Source: Caulochytrium protostelioides (Eukaryota; Chytridiomycota; Caulochytriomycetes; Caulochytriales; Caulochytriaceae). Taken from it: DNA of 64,000 nt. A model generated the notes under the pieces. It was not told the origin of the DNA. It was given only the letters and a program-made list of their open reading frames with translations, and made no database searches. The position numbers and the translations under genes are program-made. Where the stretch lies: contig ML014164.1 of assembly GCA_003615045.1 (NCBI GenBank), positions 49,088-113,087 of the forward strand, read 5' to 3'. Positions 1 through 7,863 of the stretch are shown in pieces. Position 1 is the first letter of the stretch, and every line of letters begins with the position of its first letter.

Positions 1-1369
1 GCGACGTCGTCGGTGAGGTCCGCGTCCAGATAGCCTTCGAGCAGCATGAGGCCCGGAAACGGATCCAAGTACGTGTCGAGCTGGAAGTAGCGGTCCCGGT
101 ACAAGAAGCAGCGGCGGCGCTTTCGCACGGGGACGCGCGACGGATCGGCCTGCTGCGCGAGGATCGAGTACGCGGTCTCCGTGAGATTGCGGCGCGTCTC
201 GACGAGCTGGCCGTCCGCGGGCGCCGCGGCGTCGCCGGTGCCCGCGGTGCGCATGCGCGTCGTCAGGCTCAGATGGAGCGCCATCGAGCCCTGCTCGGTG
301 CGGCAGCGGATGCGCGCCTGCACCGTGTTGGCGGTCGGTGTGTTCAGATACGTATGCAGGACCTCGAAGAGCCGGCTCGGCACGGGGAAGCCGTCGACCT
401 GGTCGCTGGAGGCGATGGCGGCAACGGACGTCGGGCCGACCACGAGGAACTTGCGCTTCTTGACGGGCTTCGCGATGCGGTGCGTCGGCACCGGCATGGG
501 GACGCCGGCGCCCGAGATGCCCGTCCGCGGCGGCGTAGCTTGGCGAGACGCTGTCGCCGCGTCAGTGGCCGCCGAGTCCGAGATGAGCCCGAGGCGTGTG
601 GTGACCGCGCGGATCACGCAGTCGCACTTCTCAGCGAAGCTGCCGACATGCTCGTTGTCGACCACCTGCAGGCCCGCGTGGCCCATCCAGGCCTTCATGG
701 TCGCGTTGTCGATATTGCGCGCCGTGTCCACGTCTTCCGTGCGCGTCATGTTGTTCGCGTTCCCGTAGAAGCGCTCGGCACCCTTGGCGGCAGTCACAAG
801 ATGGACGACGCAGTCATACCGCTGGTCGCGGAGCTGCGCCTCGTCTTGCCCGAGCTCGCGCAGCATGCGCAGCCAGCCCTCACGGTCCATGTACGCGCTG
901 GGGTCCATGGCGCCGCGGTCGCAGATCAGCATCGTCGGCCGGCCGGCCTGGGCCGACAGCTTGCCGAGCTGGCGATACGTATCCTCAATGGTCAACATCG
1001 TCTTCAGCAGGCTTTTCTGGAAGGAGTAGGACATCTCGGGGGTCAGTTCCTCAAACACGACGCCACCGCCCTTCAGCAGCGAGGACGTCTCAGGCACGCG
1101 GTAGACCTTCCATCCCAGCGTCTCAAAATATTCAGCCAAAATCGAGAGCGACGATGTCTTGCCGCCGCAGGGACCTGATCCGAGCAAAGACCATCCGATG
1201 AAGCAGGTGAGTCGCGAGCCTATCGGATTTCAGAGGATGCTGGTGCCTGGAGTCGGCTGAGAACCCGCACCTCAGAAGCGACTGAGCGCGGGATCGATCC
1301 GAGCAAGAACCACCTACCGCCGGTCAGACAGACGACGCGGAAGCGCTCTGTCTCATTGAGAGCGCTCAT
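1..1369 (-). CDS. Ttd14-like P-loop ATPase/GTPase with CYTH-like C-terminus, two exons, 3' end cut by the window edge
   Basis: The start codon is at 1369. Exon 1 (1318-1369) encodes MSALNETERFRVVCLTG plus one base. An intron (1175-1317, 143 bp, GTAGGT...CAG) splits the P-loop, and exon 2 runs from 1174 off the edge. Joined, residues 17-24 read GGPCGGKT, the Walker A form typical of Ttd14/NadR-type AAA domains. Later segments include LICDRGAMDPSAYM (Walker B area) and VVHLVTAAKGAERFY. The C-terminal part contains RKRRRCFLYRDRYFQLDTY, fitting the CYTH-like fold of Ttd14. In Drosophila Ttd14 binds GTP and phosphoinositides and acts in TRPL channel trafficking; the role in a fungus is unknown. 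Without the intron, exon 2 lacks both the start and the first P-loop residues. About 408 residues are visible. An upstream in-frame ATG at 1441 is possible but less likely. Confidence 0.82.
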
Positions 1370-3020
1370 GGCGGGCAGCATGCAGCATGCGATCCGCGAG
1401 GGAAACGGCTTGCAAGGGAGAGGGCCGCCGGCAACCGTCACGAGACGAAGCCGTACGAAACTGCGAGGAGACGATGCGATACGCTACCGGACAGGCAGGC
1501 AGGACAGCCGCGACGGGCAGGCGACGGCGACGCTGATGGCAGCGCGTGGCTCGTGGCGGCGAGCGACTAGACAGGGCGACCGGGCGACAAGGTGGGTGCT
1601 GCGGGAATGGCGGTTCCGGTAGGGGAGCGCGGCACGGGGTCGGTGGTGAGCTAGGAACTGGAAGCACGCGCTCGGGCGCCGGGCGAGGGAGTCCGCCAAC
1701 GAAGCCGTGGTCGCCGCCAAGCTGCCGAGCTCGGGGGGGTAGTGCGTGCGTCGACGCAGACGCGACGGGCATGGCGGCGGAGCTCCAGTATCAAGGCCGC
1801 GGTCCTTCCGCCAAGGCCAGGAAAAGCCCGACGCCGCTTCGCGTGCGCTGGCCCGTCGGCCCCGTCTGCGGCGAGCGCCGGCCGGGCCGACCCCGCGCCA
1901 CCTGAAACACACCTGCGGCGCGTGGGTGGTCCGCCACGCAGGCTAGCACGCGCACACGCCGCGGCGCGCCGTCGCACGGCGCTGCCACAGGCCTTTCGGA
2001 GAGCCGCGGCCGCGGGCGGCGATCGCGCGGGCCCATCCGGCGGCGCCCGCCTATGGGGCGCCGGCGTGACGGCGGCCAGGGGGCTTTTCAGGACCCGTTG
2101 CCCGACAACACCCAGGCCCGTGGGCCGACCGGCGTCCGGTGTCCGCCGTGGAAAAGGGCAGCGCCTCGCAGTGGTGGTCGCCACCGCCACCAGGGTGCCG
2201 CAACCGTCCGCTGGTACGGCCATCCGAGACCGTGAAGCATCGGGGTCGTCCATCACAAGTATCGCATGATCGTTTACGCCGTTCGTTCGCGTCGATGCCG
2301 ATCCGTGACGGTGTGATGACGGGTGTCGCCTGCGAGGATGTCACGTGCAATGCATGCGGGTGAGATAGGCGCGTTCCCGAGCTGCTGCCCATGATGACGA
2401 CGAGATCGTAGACCGATGCTGATCGATGGCATGGACTGTGCGAGCCGCTCATCCGTGCACGCACGCCTTGCTGAAGCACCTGTTCATATCGTTGATCACT
2501 GAGCTGGACATGGAGGCCCAGGAGGGGGCCCCCCTTGCTCTCGCCTTGGCTGCCGCCGCCACCGCCGCCGCTAAGACGAGGTAAATGAGGAGCGGACTGA
2601 CCAGGCCCCCATCCGGCGCCGCTCGACAAGAGGGCGCCTGCCGCGCGGCAGCGAAGCAATCATTCAAGCAGAGATGATGCGATAGCATCCAGAGAGGGCT
2701 GCCGTCGCCCACGTGATATGGCTCGATGGCCGTGATGCACAGGGGCTGTGCTCTCCGCGATACGACCGTCGCTTCCGACCGACTCGCTTCCATCTTGGCT
2801 CCCCGCTCCTCGCCCCGTGCGCCCGCCGCTCACGCCCGCCAAAACTCCGCCCATCCTTGGTGCCGAGAGACGCAGACGCCGTCGCTGCACGGCGTATCGT
2901 GCTGTTGATCCCATCCGCTGTATTCTCGGCACGGCCGCTGCCTCCCGCTCGTCTCCTATCGGGTGCCCTCATTGCTGAGACCCCGCCTCTGACGGCGACG
3001 GATCCGAGCGGCTGGCGACG
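1370..3020. other. Intergenic region between divergent Ttd14 and Rpp30 genes
   Basis: This 1.65 kb holds the 5' regions of two divergently transcribed genes. Open frames occur on both strands (for example 1742-2269 + and 2051-2659 -), but they are Arg/Ala/Pro-rich, lack recognisable motifs and mirror each other across strands. I see no RNA gene or repeat here. Confidence 0.5.
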
Positions 3021-4160
3021 ATGTGGTACGATCTGAATGTGCCGTACGACACGGTCGAGCGGAAAGGCCATGGCGGTGGCAGCGCCACAGCGCTGCAGGC
3101 CGACATCGACGCGAAGCGCCGCGTGATGCTGTGCAAGCTGGCGGACTTGGGATACGGCACCATGGCCCACTGCGTGACCGTCGCGAGCGTCGATGCTCTC
3201 GCCAAGCCCCACGCGTCGGCGTCGGCAGCGTCCTGCCCCATTACGCAGGTGGACATTCCCGGCGTGACGCACCCGTGCAAGCAGCCGTTGGATCTGGTCG
3301 ACGGGTCGCGGCATGCGCTGCTGCAGCTGCGCCGTGTCACGGTCGGCATCACGGAGCCCAGCAAGTGCCACGGCCTCAACCTCAACAACCCCGCGCTCGC
3401 GCCGTATGACCTCGTCGCCGTCCAGCCGCAGACCGAAGCCGCCTTCCAATTCGCATGCCAGCAGCTCGACGTCGACCTCATCACCCTCGACCTCTCGCAG
3501 CGGCTGCCGTTCTACCTAAAGGCCCCGACGCTCAACGCGGCCGTGGTCCGCGGCGTCGCGTTCGAGATCACGTATGCCCCGGCGCTGCGCGACCTGGCCG
3601 CGCGCCGGCACTTCATCCACCAGGCGCGCTCGCTGCTGCGCCTCACCCACGGACGCCATGTCGTCCTCTCGTCGGCGGCGCTCACGGCGCTCGAGTGCCG
3701 CGCGCCCGTGGACGTCGCCAACCTCGCCCGCGTGCTCTTCGGGCTCCCGCTCGATACCGCCCGCCAGACCCTGGATGCCGCCGCCCGCAGCGTCGTCTGC
3801 CGCGCTGCGTCCCGCCGCCGCGTCACCAAGGGCGTCTTCCGCCCGCTCACGGTCCCGGGCACCGACGAGCTGGCACAGCCGCCCTCTCCCGAGTCTGATG
3901 CTGCTGCCGCCGCCGGGAAGACGTCCGAGGACGCTGCTGCCGCTGATGATGAGGCCGCGGATGCTGCCGACGAGGCCAAGAAGGCGAAGCCGTCAGGCAA
4001 ACGGAGCGTGTCCCGCGGGATGCTGTGGCGGATGGGCGCCGTGCCCGCGTCCGTCTACCAAGCGCGCGTGGCCGCGAAATCGACGGCAGCGTCTGGGAAG
4101 ACCGCCGCTTCGCCCGCGTCGGACGGCCCGCCGTCCAAGAAGGCTAAGCTGGCCGGCTAA
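3021..4160 (+). CDS. RPP1: RNase P/MRP protein subunit Rpp30 (Rpp1 in yeast)
   Basis: The product is a 379-residue protein of the RNase P p30 family, a TIM-barrel-like subunit of nuclear RNase P (tRNA 5' processing) and RNase MRP (rRNA processing). It starts MWYDLNVPYD and has a signature run including YDLVAVQPQTEAAFQFAC, LDVDLITLDLSQRLPFYLK and RGVAFEITYAPALRD, followed by VVLSSAA and DVANLARVLFGL, all in human RPP30 order. Residues from about 290 are an Ala/Asp/Glu-rich then Lys-rich tail ending PSKKAKLAG, plausibly a nuclear localisation signal. The family is usually 270-300 residues, so the tail is the extra part. The ATG at 3021 gives a family-like N-terminus. The gene is convergent with the zinc-ribbon gene downstream. 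Confidence 0.9.
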   Translation: MWYDLNVPYDTVERKGHGGGSATALQADIDAKRRVMLCKLADLGYGTMAHCVTVASVDALAKPHASASAASCPITQVDIPGVTHPCKQPLDLVDGSRHALLQLRRVTVGITEPSKCHGLNLNNPALAPYDLVAVQPQTEAAFQFACQQLDVDLITLDLSQRLPFYLKAPTLNAAVVRGVAFEITYAPALRDLAARRHFIHQARSLLRLTHGRHVVLSSAALTALECRAPVDVANLARVLFGLPLDTARQTLDAAARSVVCRAASRRRVTKGVFRPLTVPGTDELAQPPSPESDAAAAAGKTSEDAAAADDEAADAADEAKKAKPSGKRSVSRGMLWRMGAVPASVYQARVAAKSTAASGKTAASPASDGPPSKKAKLAG

Positions 4161-4248
4161 TGGCGTCCATGGGATCGTGGATCCGGCAGATTCAGGCCGT
4201 CGCCGTCGCCGTCTCGTTGTGTATAGATTTCATTTCTTGCGATGCACG

Positions 4249-4256
4249 TATATATA
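4249..4256. terminator. TATATATA element in a shared convergent 3' region
   Basis: This lies 89 bp past the Rpp30 stop and 109 bp past the ZNRD2-type stop on the other strand. The palindromic TATATA matches the yeast TAYRTA polyadenylation efficiency element and could serve both strands. Function is inferred from sequence and position only. Confidence 0.35.
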
Positions 4257-4364
4257 GAGTTTTCATTGTTTCCTTTCCCTCCTTCAGGTCATGAGAGCGC
4301 CGCCGACGATGCCATGGCAGAGCGCTGCGATCTAGCTCACCACACCGGCAGGCCAGACGGTTTG

Positions 4365-5126
4365 TTAGCGACGCACGGTCATCAGTGCGCTGAGCGCCTC
4401 GGCGACGCCGGCGATGGCCTGCGTGACGGCACGGATCTGCTGGGGGTCCGTGCAGCGGCGCAGCTGCGCCGTCAGCTCGGCGAGCTGCTCGCGGCACGCC
4501 CGCTCGGCCTCGGCCACGACCGCGTCTGGCGATGCTCCTGACGACGTCGGCGCCGGACGCGCGCGCACCGACGCCGCCACAGGCGCGGGGGCGGGCGCGG
4601 GCGTGGGCGAGGGCGCCGCGGCCGGCGTTGAGACGCGGCGCGGCGCGGCGGCCTCCGCCCGCAACGCGTCGGCCAGCGCACGCGCCTCGGCGTCGAAGTC
4701 GCGGCCGGGATAGAGCGCCGAGCGGCGCACGTGGAGGCCTTCGGCCTCGGCGGCCGCGAGGTCCTCCTCGGTCAGCAGGGGCTGCTGCGGCTGGGCCGGC
4801 GCGGCCGACGGCGGCGCCGCGATCGGCGGCGCGGCGGCGGGCGCGGCGGCGACGGCGGCGGGCGTGGCCGGGGCGACGACGACGGCGGGCGTGTCGTCGC
4901 CGACAAAGCGGTCGCAGGTGACGCAGTAGACCTGGCGCTGGCGGTTGCGCACGAGCGGGACGCCAGGGCAGTTGGCGCAGACTTCACTGAGCATGGTCCA
5001 TCCCTGGAGCAGCTTCTGGCCGAGCAGCTCGCTAGCCTGGTCGTAGAGCTGACCGCGCGTCATTCTCTCGGCCTCGCTTTTGCGCGCGTTTTCCAGGTCG
5101 GCCAGTGTCGTGCGCGTCGAGACCAT
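4365..5126 (-). CDS. ZNRD2/SSSCA1-type (autoantigen p27) zinc-ribbon protein
   Basis: The product has 253 residues from the ATG at 5126, which sits in a good context (GCCATGG). The N-terminal 80 residues match the Sjogren's/scleroderma autoantigen-1 family: a helix with MTRGQLYDQASELLGQKLLQGWTML in its middle, then Cys50, Cys53, Cys68 and Cys71 as CxxC...CxxC zinc-ribbon pairs around CPGVPLVRNRQRQVYC. The middle is a Pro/Ala linker, and the last 50 residues (CREQLAELTAQLRR...) look helical. The family is poorly characterised; the human protein has been linked to centromeres and tankyrase, so no specific role is claimed. An in-frame ATG at 5333 would add 69 residues through a 12-bp tandem repeat. 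I prefer 5126 because conservation begins there. Confidence 0.8.
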   Translation of the reverse strand: MVSTRTTLADLENARKSEAERMTRGQLYDQASELLGQKLLQGWTMLSEVCANCPGVPLVRNRQRQVYCVTCDRFVGDDTPAVVVAPATPAAVAAAPAAAPPIAAPPSAAPAQPQQPLLTEEDLAAAEAEGLHVRRSALYPGRDFDAEARALADALRAEAAAPRRVSTPAAAPSPTPAPAPAPVAASVRARPAPTSSGASPDAVVAEAERACREQLAELTAQLRRCTDPQQIRAVTQAIAGVAEALSALMTVRR

Positions 5127-6020
5127 GGCGATGGGGGGAGGCAGAGGCGGCACAGCCGACGTCGATGATCCCGAGCGCGATACCGGGGGTGAGACAGGCA
5201 GCGAAGCAGGCAGCGAAGCAGGCAGCGAAGCAGGCAGCGAAGCAGGCAACGAAGCAGGCAACGAAGCAGGTAGCGGCAGCGGGAGAGAGCGGAGCACAAT
5301 GGCCAGAGCAAGTCGGAGGCGTTCGTGGGGCATGGATACACGCCGCGCCGTGAACCACGTCAGCCGTCACGATGGTCACGATGGTATCGTGATGAGCTCC
5401 GCCACCGGGACCCTCGACCGCACCGGCGCCTGCGCCTACATCGAGCGGACCCCGGGCACGCAGGACCATGGCGACCGCCGTGGCGATCTCGTGCTGGGTG
5501 ACTATCAACAGGCAGCGTGCGGCGGCGACGGCCCCTTCGCTAGGTGGTCGGCAAGGCAAGCGTCGGCGGCAGGCGGCGGCGTCGCTGCGGCAGTTGCCCC
5601 CCGACCTCCGTGATGACCGACCCGCCCGGGCCGGCTCCGCCGAGGCGGGAACACGCGCCGCTTTGTGCGAGGTCCCCGCCGTCGAAGGCGATCTTCAACG
5701 CACCCCAGCCTCGGCGATGGCGGATCGCTGGACTCGGAACGGCCGTCGTGCACCGACCATCCTGCCAAGGTCGATCATGCCAGGAGACCCGATGATACGT
5801 TCGATTCCATCAGCGGCGCATCCGGCCTGCTTCGCAGCCCTCGACCTGCTGTTTCGCCGCACCCTTGTCGGCTCCGCCCCACAATTACCGTTGGAGTGAC
5901 GGCCGTCACCGTTGCTATCTCCCTCCCAGGCCGCCACGTGGCCGCCACGTGCTCCCTCCGCCTGCGGCGACCCATGCTTACCGCCACCAGCGTGGCTCGT
6001 CTGATCTGGACCCCGGCGCC
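5127..6020. other. Divergent promoter region between ZNRD2-type and ARFRP1 genes
   Basis: This 894 bp contains a 12-bp tandem repeat (listed separately) and a perfect 7-bp inverted repeat TCACGAT-GGT-ATCGTGA at 5376-5392. It also holds the 5' end of an open frame that runs into ARFRP1 from 5865. The frame before 6021 has no conserved residues and is treated as non-coding. Confidence 0.5.
5191..5275. repeat. 12-bp minisatellite, about seven copies
   Basis: The unit is close to GAAGCAGGCAGC, with late copies carrying an A for G change (GCAAC) and a decayed last unit (GGTAGC). It lies 65-150 bp upstream of the preferred ATG of the zinc-ribbon gene. On the minus strand in frame with that gene it reads as repeated Ala-Ser-Leu-Pro. 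The 12-bp period keeps frame whatever the copy number. Confidence 0.9.
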
Positions 6021-6620
6021 ATGTATACTCTGCTGTCCGGGCTGTACAAGCAGTGGACGACGAAGGAGCGGTACAATGTGCTGGTGATCGGCCTGGACAA
6101 TGCGGGCAAGACGACGCTGCTCGAGAAAATCAAGCAGATCTATAACCACGTTCCCGGCCTGCCGCCGGAGAAGATCGGCCCGACCGTCGGGCTGAACATC
6201 GGCCGCATCGTGTGGCAGGGCGCGCAGCTCTGCTTCTGGGACCTCGGCGGGCAGACGGCGCTGCAGCAGCTGTGGGACAAGTACTACGCGGAGTGCCATG
6301 GCATCATCTTTGTCGTCGACTCGTGCGACAGCGACCGCATCAAGGAAGTGCACGACGTGCTCGCGCAGGTAGTCACGACCCACGACACCGAAGGCGTGCC
6401 CATCCTGATGCTCGCCAACAAGCAGGATGCGCCGCGCGCGCTGCGCTTGCACGACATCAAGGAAGTGTTTAATCCGCTCGCGGTCGAGCTCGATGCGCGC
6501 GACAGCAAAGTGTTGGGCATCTCGGCGCTCTGCGGCGAGGGCGTGTCCGAGAGCGTCGACTGGATGGGCACGCGGCTCTTTCTGAACAAGCGCCATCGCC
6601 CGCCAGCCACGAGCCAGTAG
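6021..6620 (+). CDS. ARL3: ARFRP1/Arl3-type small GTPase
   Basis: The 199-residue ARF-like GTPase starts MYTLLSGLYKQW, almost the human ARFRP1 N-terminus. It has Tyr rather than Gly at position 2, so it is not a myristoylation substrate; yeast Arl3 uses NatC N-acetylation for Golgi targeting instead. GTP-binding motifs are in order: GLDNAGKT (about 23-30), the switch I Thr in IGPTVGLNIG, WDLGGQ (switch II), ANKQD (about 134) and SAL (about 169). The stretch LWDKYYAECHG is diagnostic for ARFRP1. The family acts at the trans-Golgi, recruiting ARL1 and its GRIP-domain effectors. The open frame continues upstream to 5865 without conservation, so 6021 is chosen. Its stop lies 62 bp from the stop of the convergent hydrolase. 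Confidence 0.93.
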   Translation: MYTLLSGLYKQWTTKERYNVLVIGLDNAGKTTLLEKIKQIYNHVPGLPPEKIGPTVGLNIGRIVWQGAQLCFWDLGGQTALQQLWDKYYAECHGIIFVVDSCDSDRIKEVHDVLAQVVTTHDTEGVPILMLANKQDAPRALRLHDIKEVFNPLAVELDARDSKVLGISALCGEGVSESVDWMGTRLFLNKRHRPPATSQ

Positions 6621-6682
6621 ACCATGGCTAGTGCGAGAGACCAATCCATCCTCATAGTTTGTAGATAACATTGATTGTAACA

Positions 6683-7384
6683 CTAGGATTCCGAAAACGG
6701 TTCCGACAGCGTGAGCAACGTGTAGTTGATGTTGTCGGGGTCCTCGGCCATGCGCTGCTGCACGACGTGGATCGCGCCCTTGAGCAGGTCTGACGCGTCG
6801 CCGTGGCAGAGCTGCATGGGTTGGCGGCCGTCGAGTTCCCAGACCTGGCCGTCACGCAGCACAAAGCACGTGAAGTGGATGTCGGTGTCGGCGGCCGCGT
6901 CCGGCGCCGCCGTGCCGCCGGCGTGCGCCGTCCGGTGGTGGGCCTTCGCGAGCGCCTCGCTGCCCTCGATCAGCGCCGCGCGCGCCGCCGGGTCGCGCTC
7001 CTCGAGCAGCTGCTCAAACAGCGGCGCGAGCGGCCCCTTGAAGGCCACGTGCGGCAGGTTGTTCAGCAGCGCGTGGAGCACCGCGATCGTGCCGCAGGCA
7101 TTCGGGATGGTCTGGTGGATGAACTGCGCCTCCTCGACGGGCGGAACGAGCACGCGGCCCGCGTCGGCGTCGGCGATTCGCTGCTGCCGCGCGGCCTCCA
7201 GCTTCGGCGTGAGCGGGAACAGCGCGAGCACCGCGTGGACCGGCCGCGGCACGAAGGACAGAGCGTCGTCATCGAAGCCGTAGACGTCGCCGAAGCGCAA
7301 CGCCGTCTGGACGCCCAGGTCGCGCAGGTACTGGTCCAGACTCTCGGGCGACCCCTCGAGGGGAACCCAGTTCGGAGGGGCCAT
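6683..7384 (-). CDS. Ubiquitin carboxyl-terminal hydrolase, UCH family (UCHL3/Yuh1 type)
   Basis: This 233-residue protein is a peptidase C12 cysteine protease that removes small adducts from the ubiquitin or Nedd8 C-terminus. Catalytic residues are all visible: oxyanion Gln91 and nucleophile Cys97 in QTIPNACGTIA, His170 in DIHFTCF and Asp185 in WELDGRQP. The N-terminus (NWVPLEGSPESLDQYLRDLG) and length match UCHL3/Yuh1 rather than the longer UCHL5/BAP1 members, and no C-terminal extension is present. The crossover loop around residues 145-168 is Ala/Gly-rich. The protein looks intact and single-exon. Confidence 0.93.
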   Translation of the reverse strand: MAPPNWVPLEGSPESLDQYLRDLGVQTALRFGDVYGFDDDALSFVPRPVHAVLALFPLTPKLEAARQQRIADADAGRVLVPPVEEAQFIHQTIPNACGTIAVLHALLNNLPHVAFKGPLAPLFEQLLEERDPAARAALIEGSEALAKAHHRTAHAGGTAAPDAAADTDIHFTCFVLRDGQVWELDGRQPMQLCHGDASDLLKGAIHVVQQRMAEDPDNINYTLLTLSEPFSES

Positions 7385-7863
7385 CGCGATAAGCGATGAT
7401 CGAGCGACGATGTGGAAACGGGTCCTGGCGAGCAGGATCCGGCGGGGTGAGCCGATGCAATGATCACGATGGCAATGAACGGCAATAAGACGGTGATGCA
7501 GACCACCCGATCTTCACGTGTCAGGGATGGCCGCAGAGGCACGTCCACGTGGTCATCCCTACGCCATGATCAAGCATCGTTGATGCTTGATGCAAGATCG
7601 CCTTCGCCCTCAATCGTAAAAGTGACACGACGGCAGGTTCGTGCCCCCATGGGGCGTGGAACACCTCCACCTAACCCAAGAACCGCGCCACAAGGGTCGA
7701 TGCGATCGTCACAGGGGGCGACCAGCAAAGCCCCCCGATTGAGCCTTCGGCTCGGCCCGACACCCAACACACATCGACACCATCAAGCAGAGGACACCAA
7801 ATTGGAAAGAGGTATTAAAGGTATAACGATGCGTGGGATCATAGCGGGATGCGATGCGTGAGA
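7385..7863. other. Intergenic region between UCH and Nte1
   Basis: This 479 bp combines the 5' region of the hydrolase and the 3' region of Nte1, both on the minus strand. It is less G+C-rich than the coding DNA. I see no gene, RNA or repeat in it. Confidence 0.5.

Noticed and set aside
273-1178. 301-codon plus-strand frame over the Ttd14-like gene
   Set aside because: Antisense to a frame with P-loop and CYTH-like sequence; no motif of its own.
2449-2793. 114-codon minus-strand frame with a hydrophobic stretch and MSSSVINDMNRCF near its end
   Set aside because: No family match; a possible GTGCTT donor after MSSSVINDMNR leads to no convincing second exon.
5797-5811. GTTCGATTCC, a match to a tRNA B box
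   Set aside because: The flanking bases do not pair into a T stem and no A box or acceptor stem lies at the right distance.
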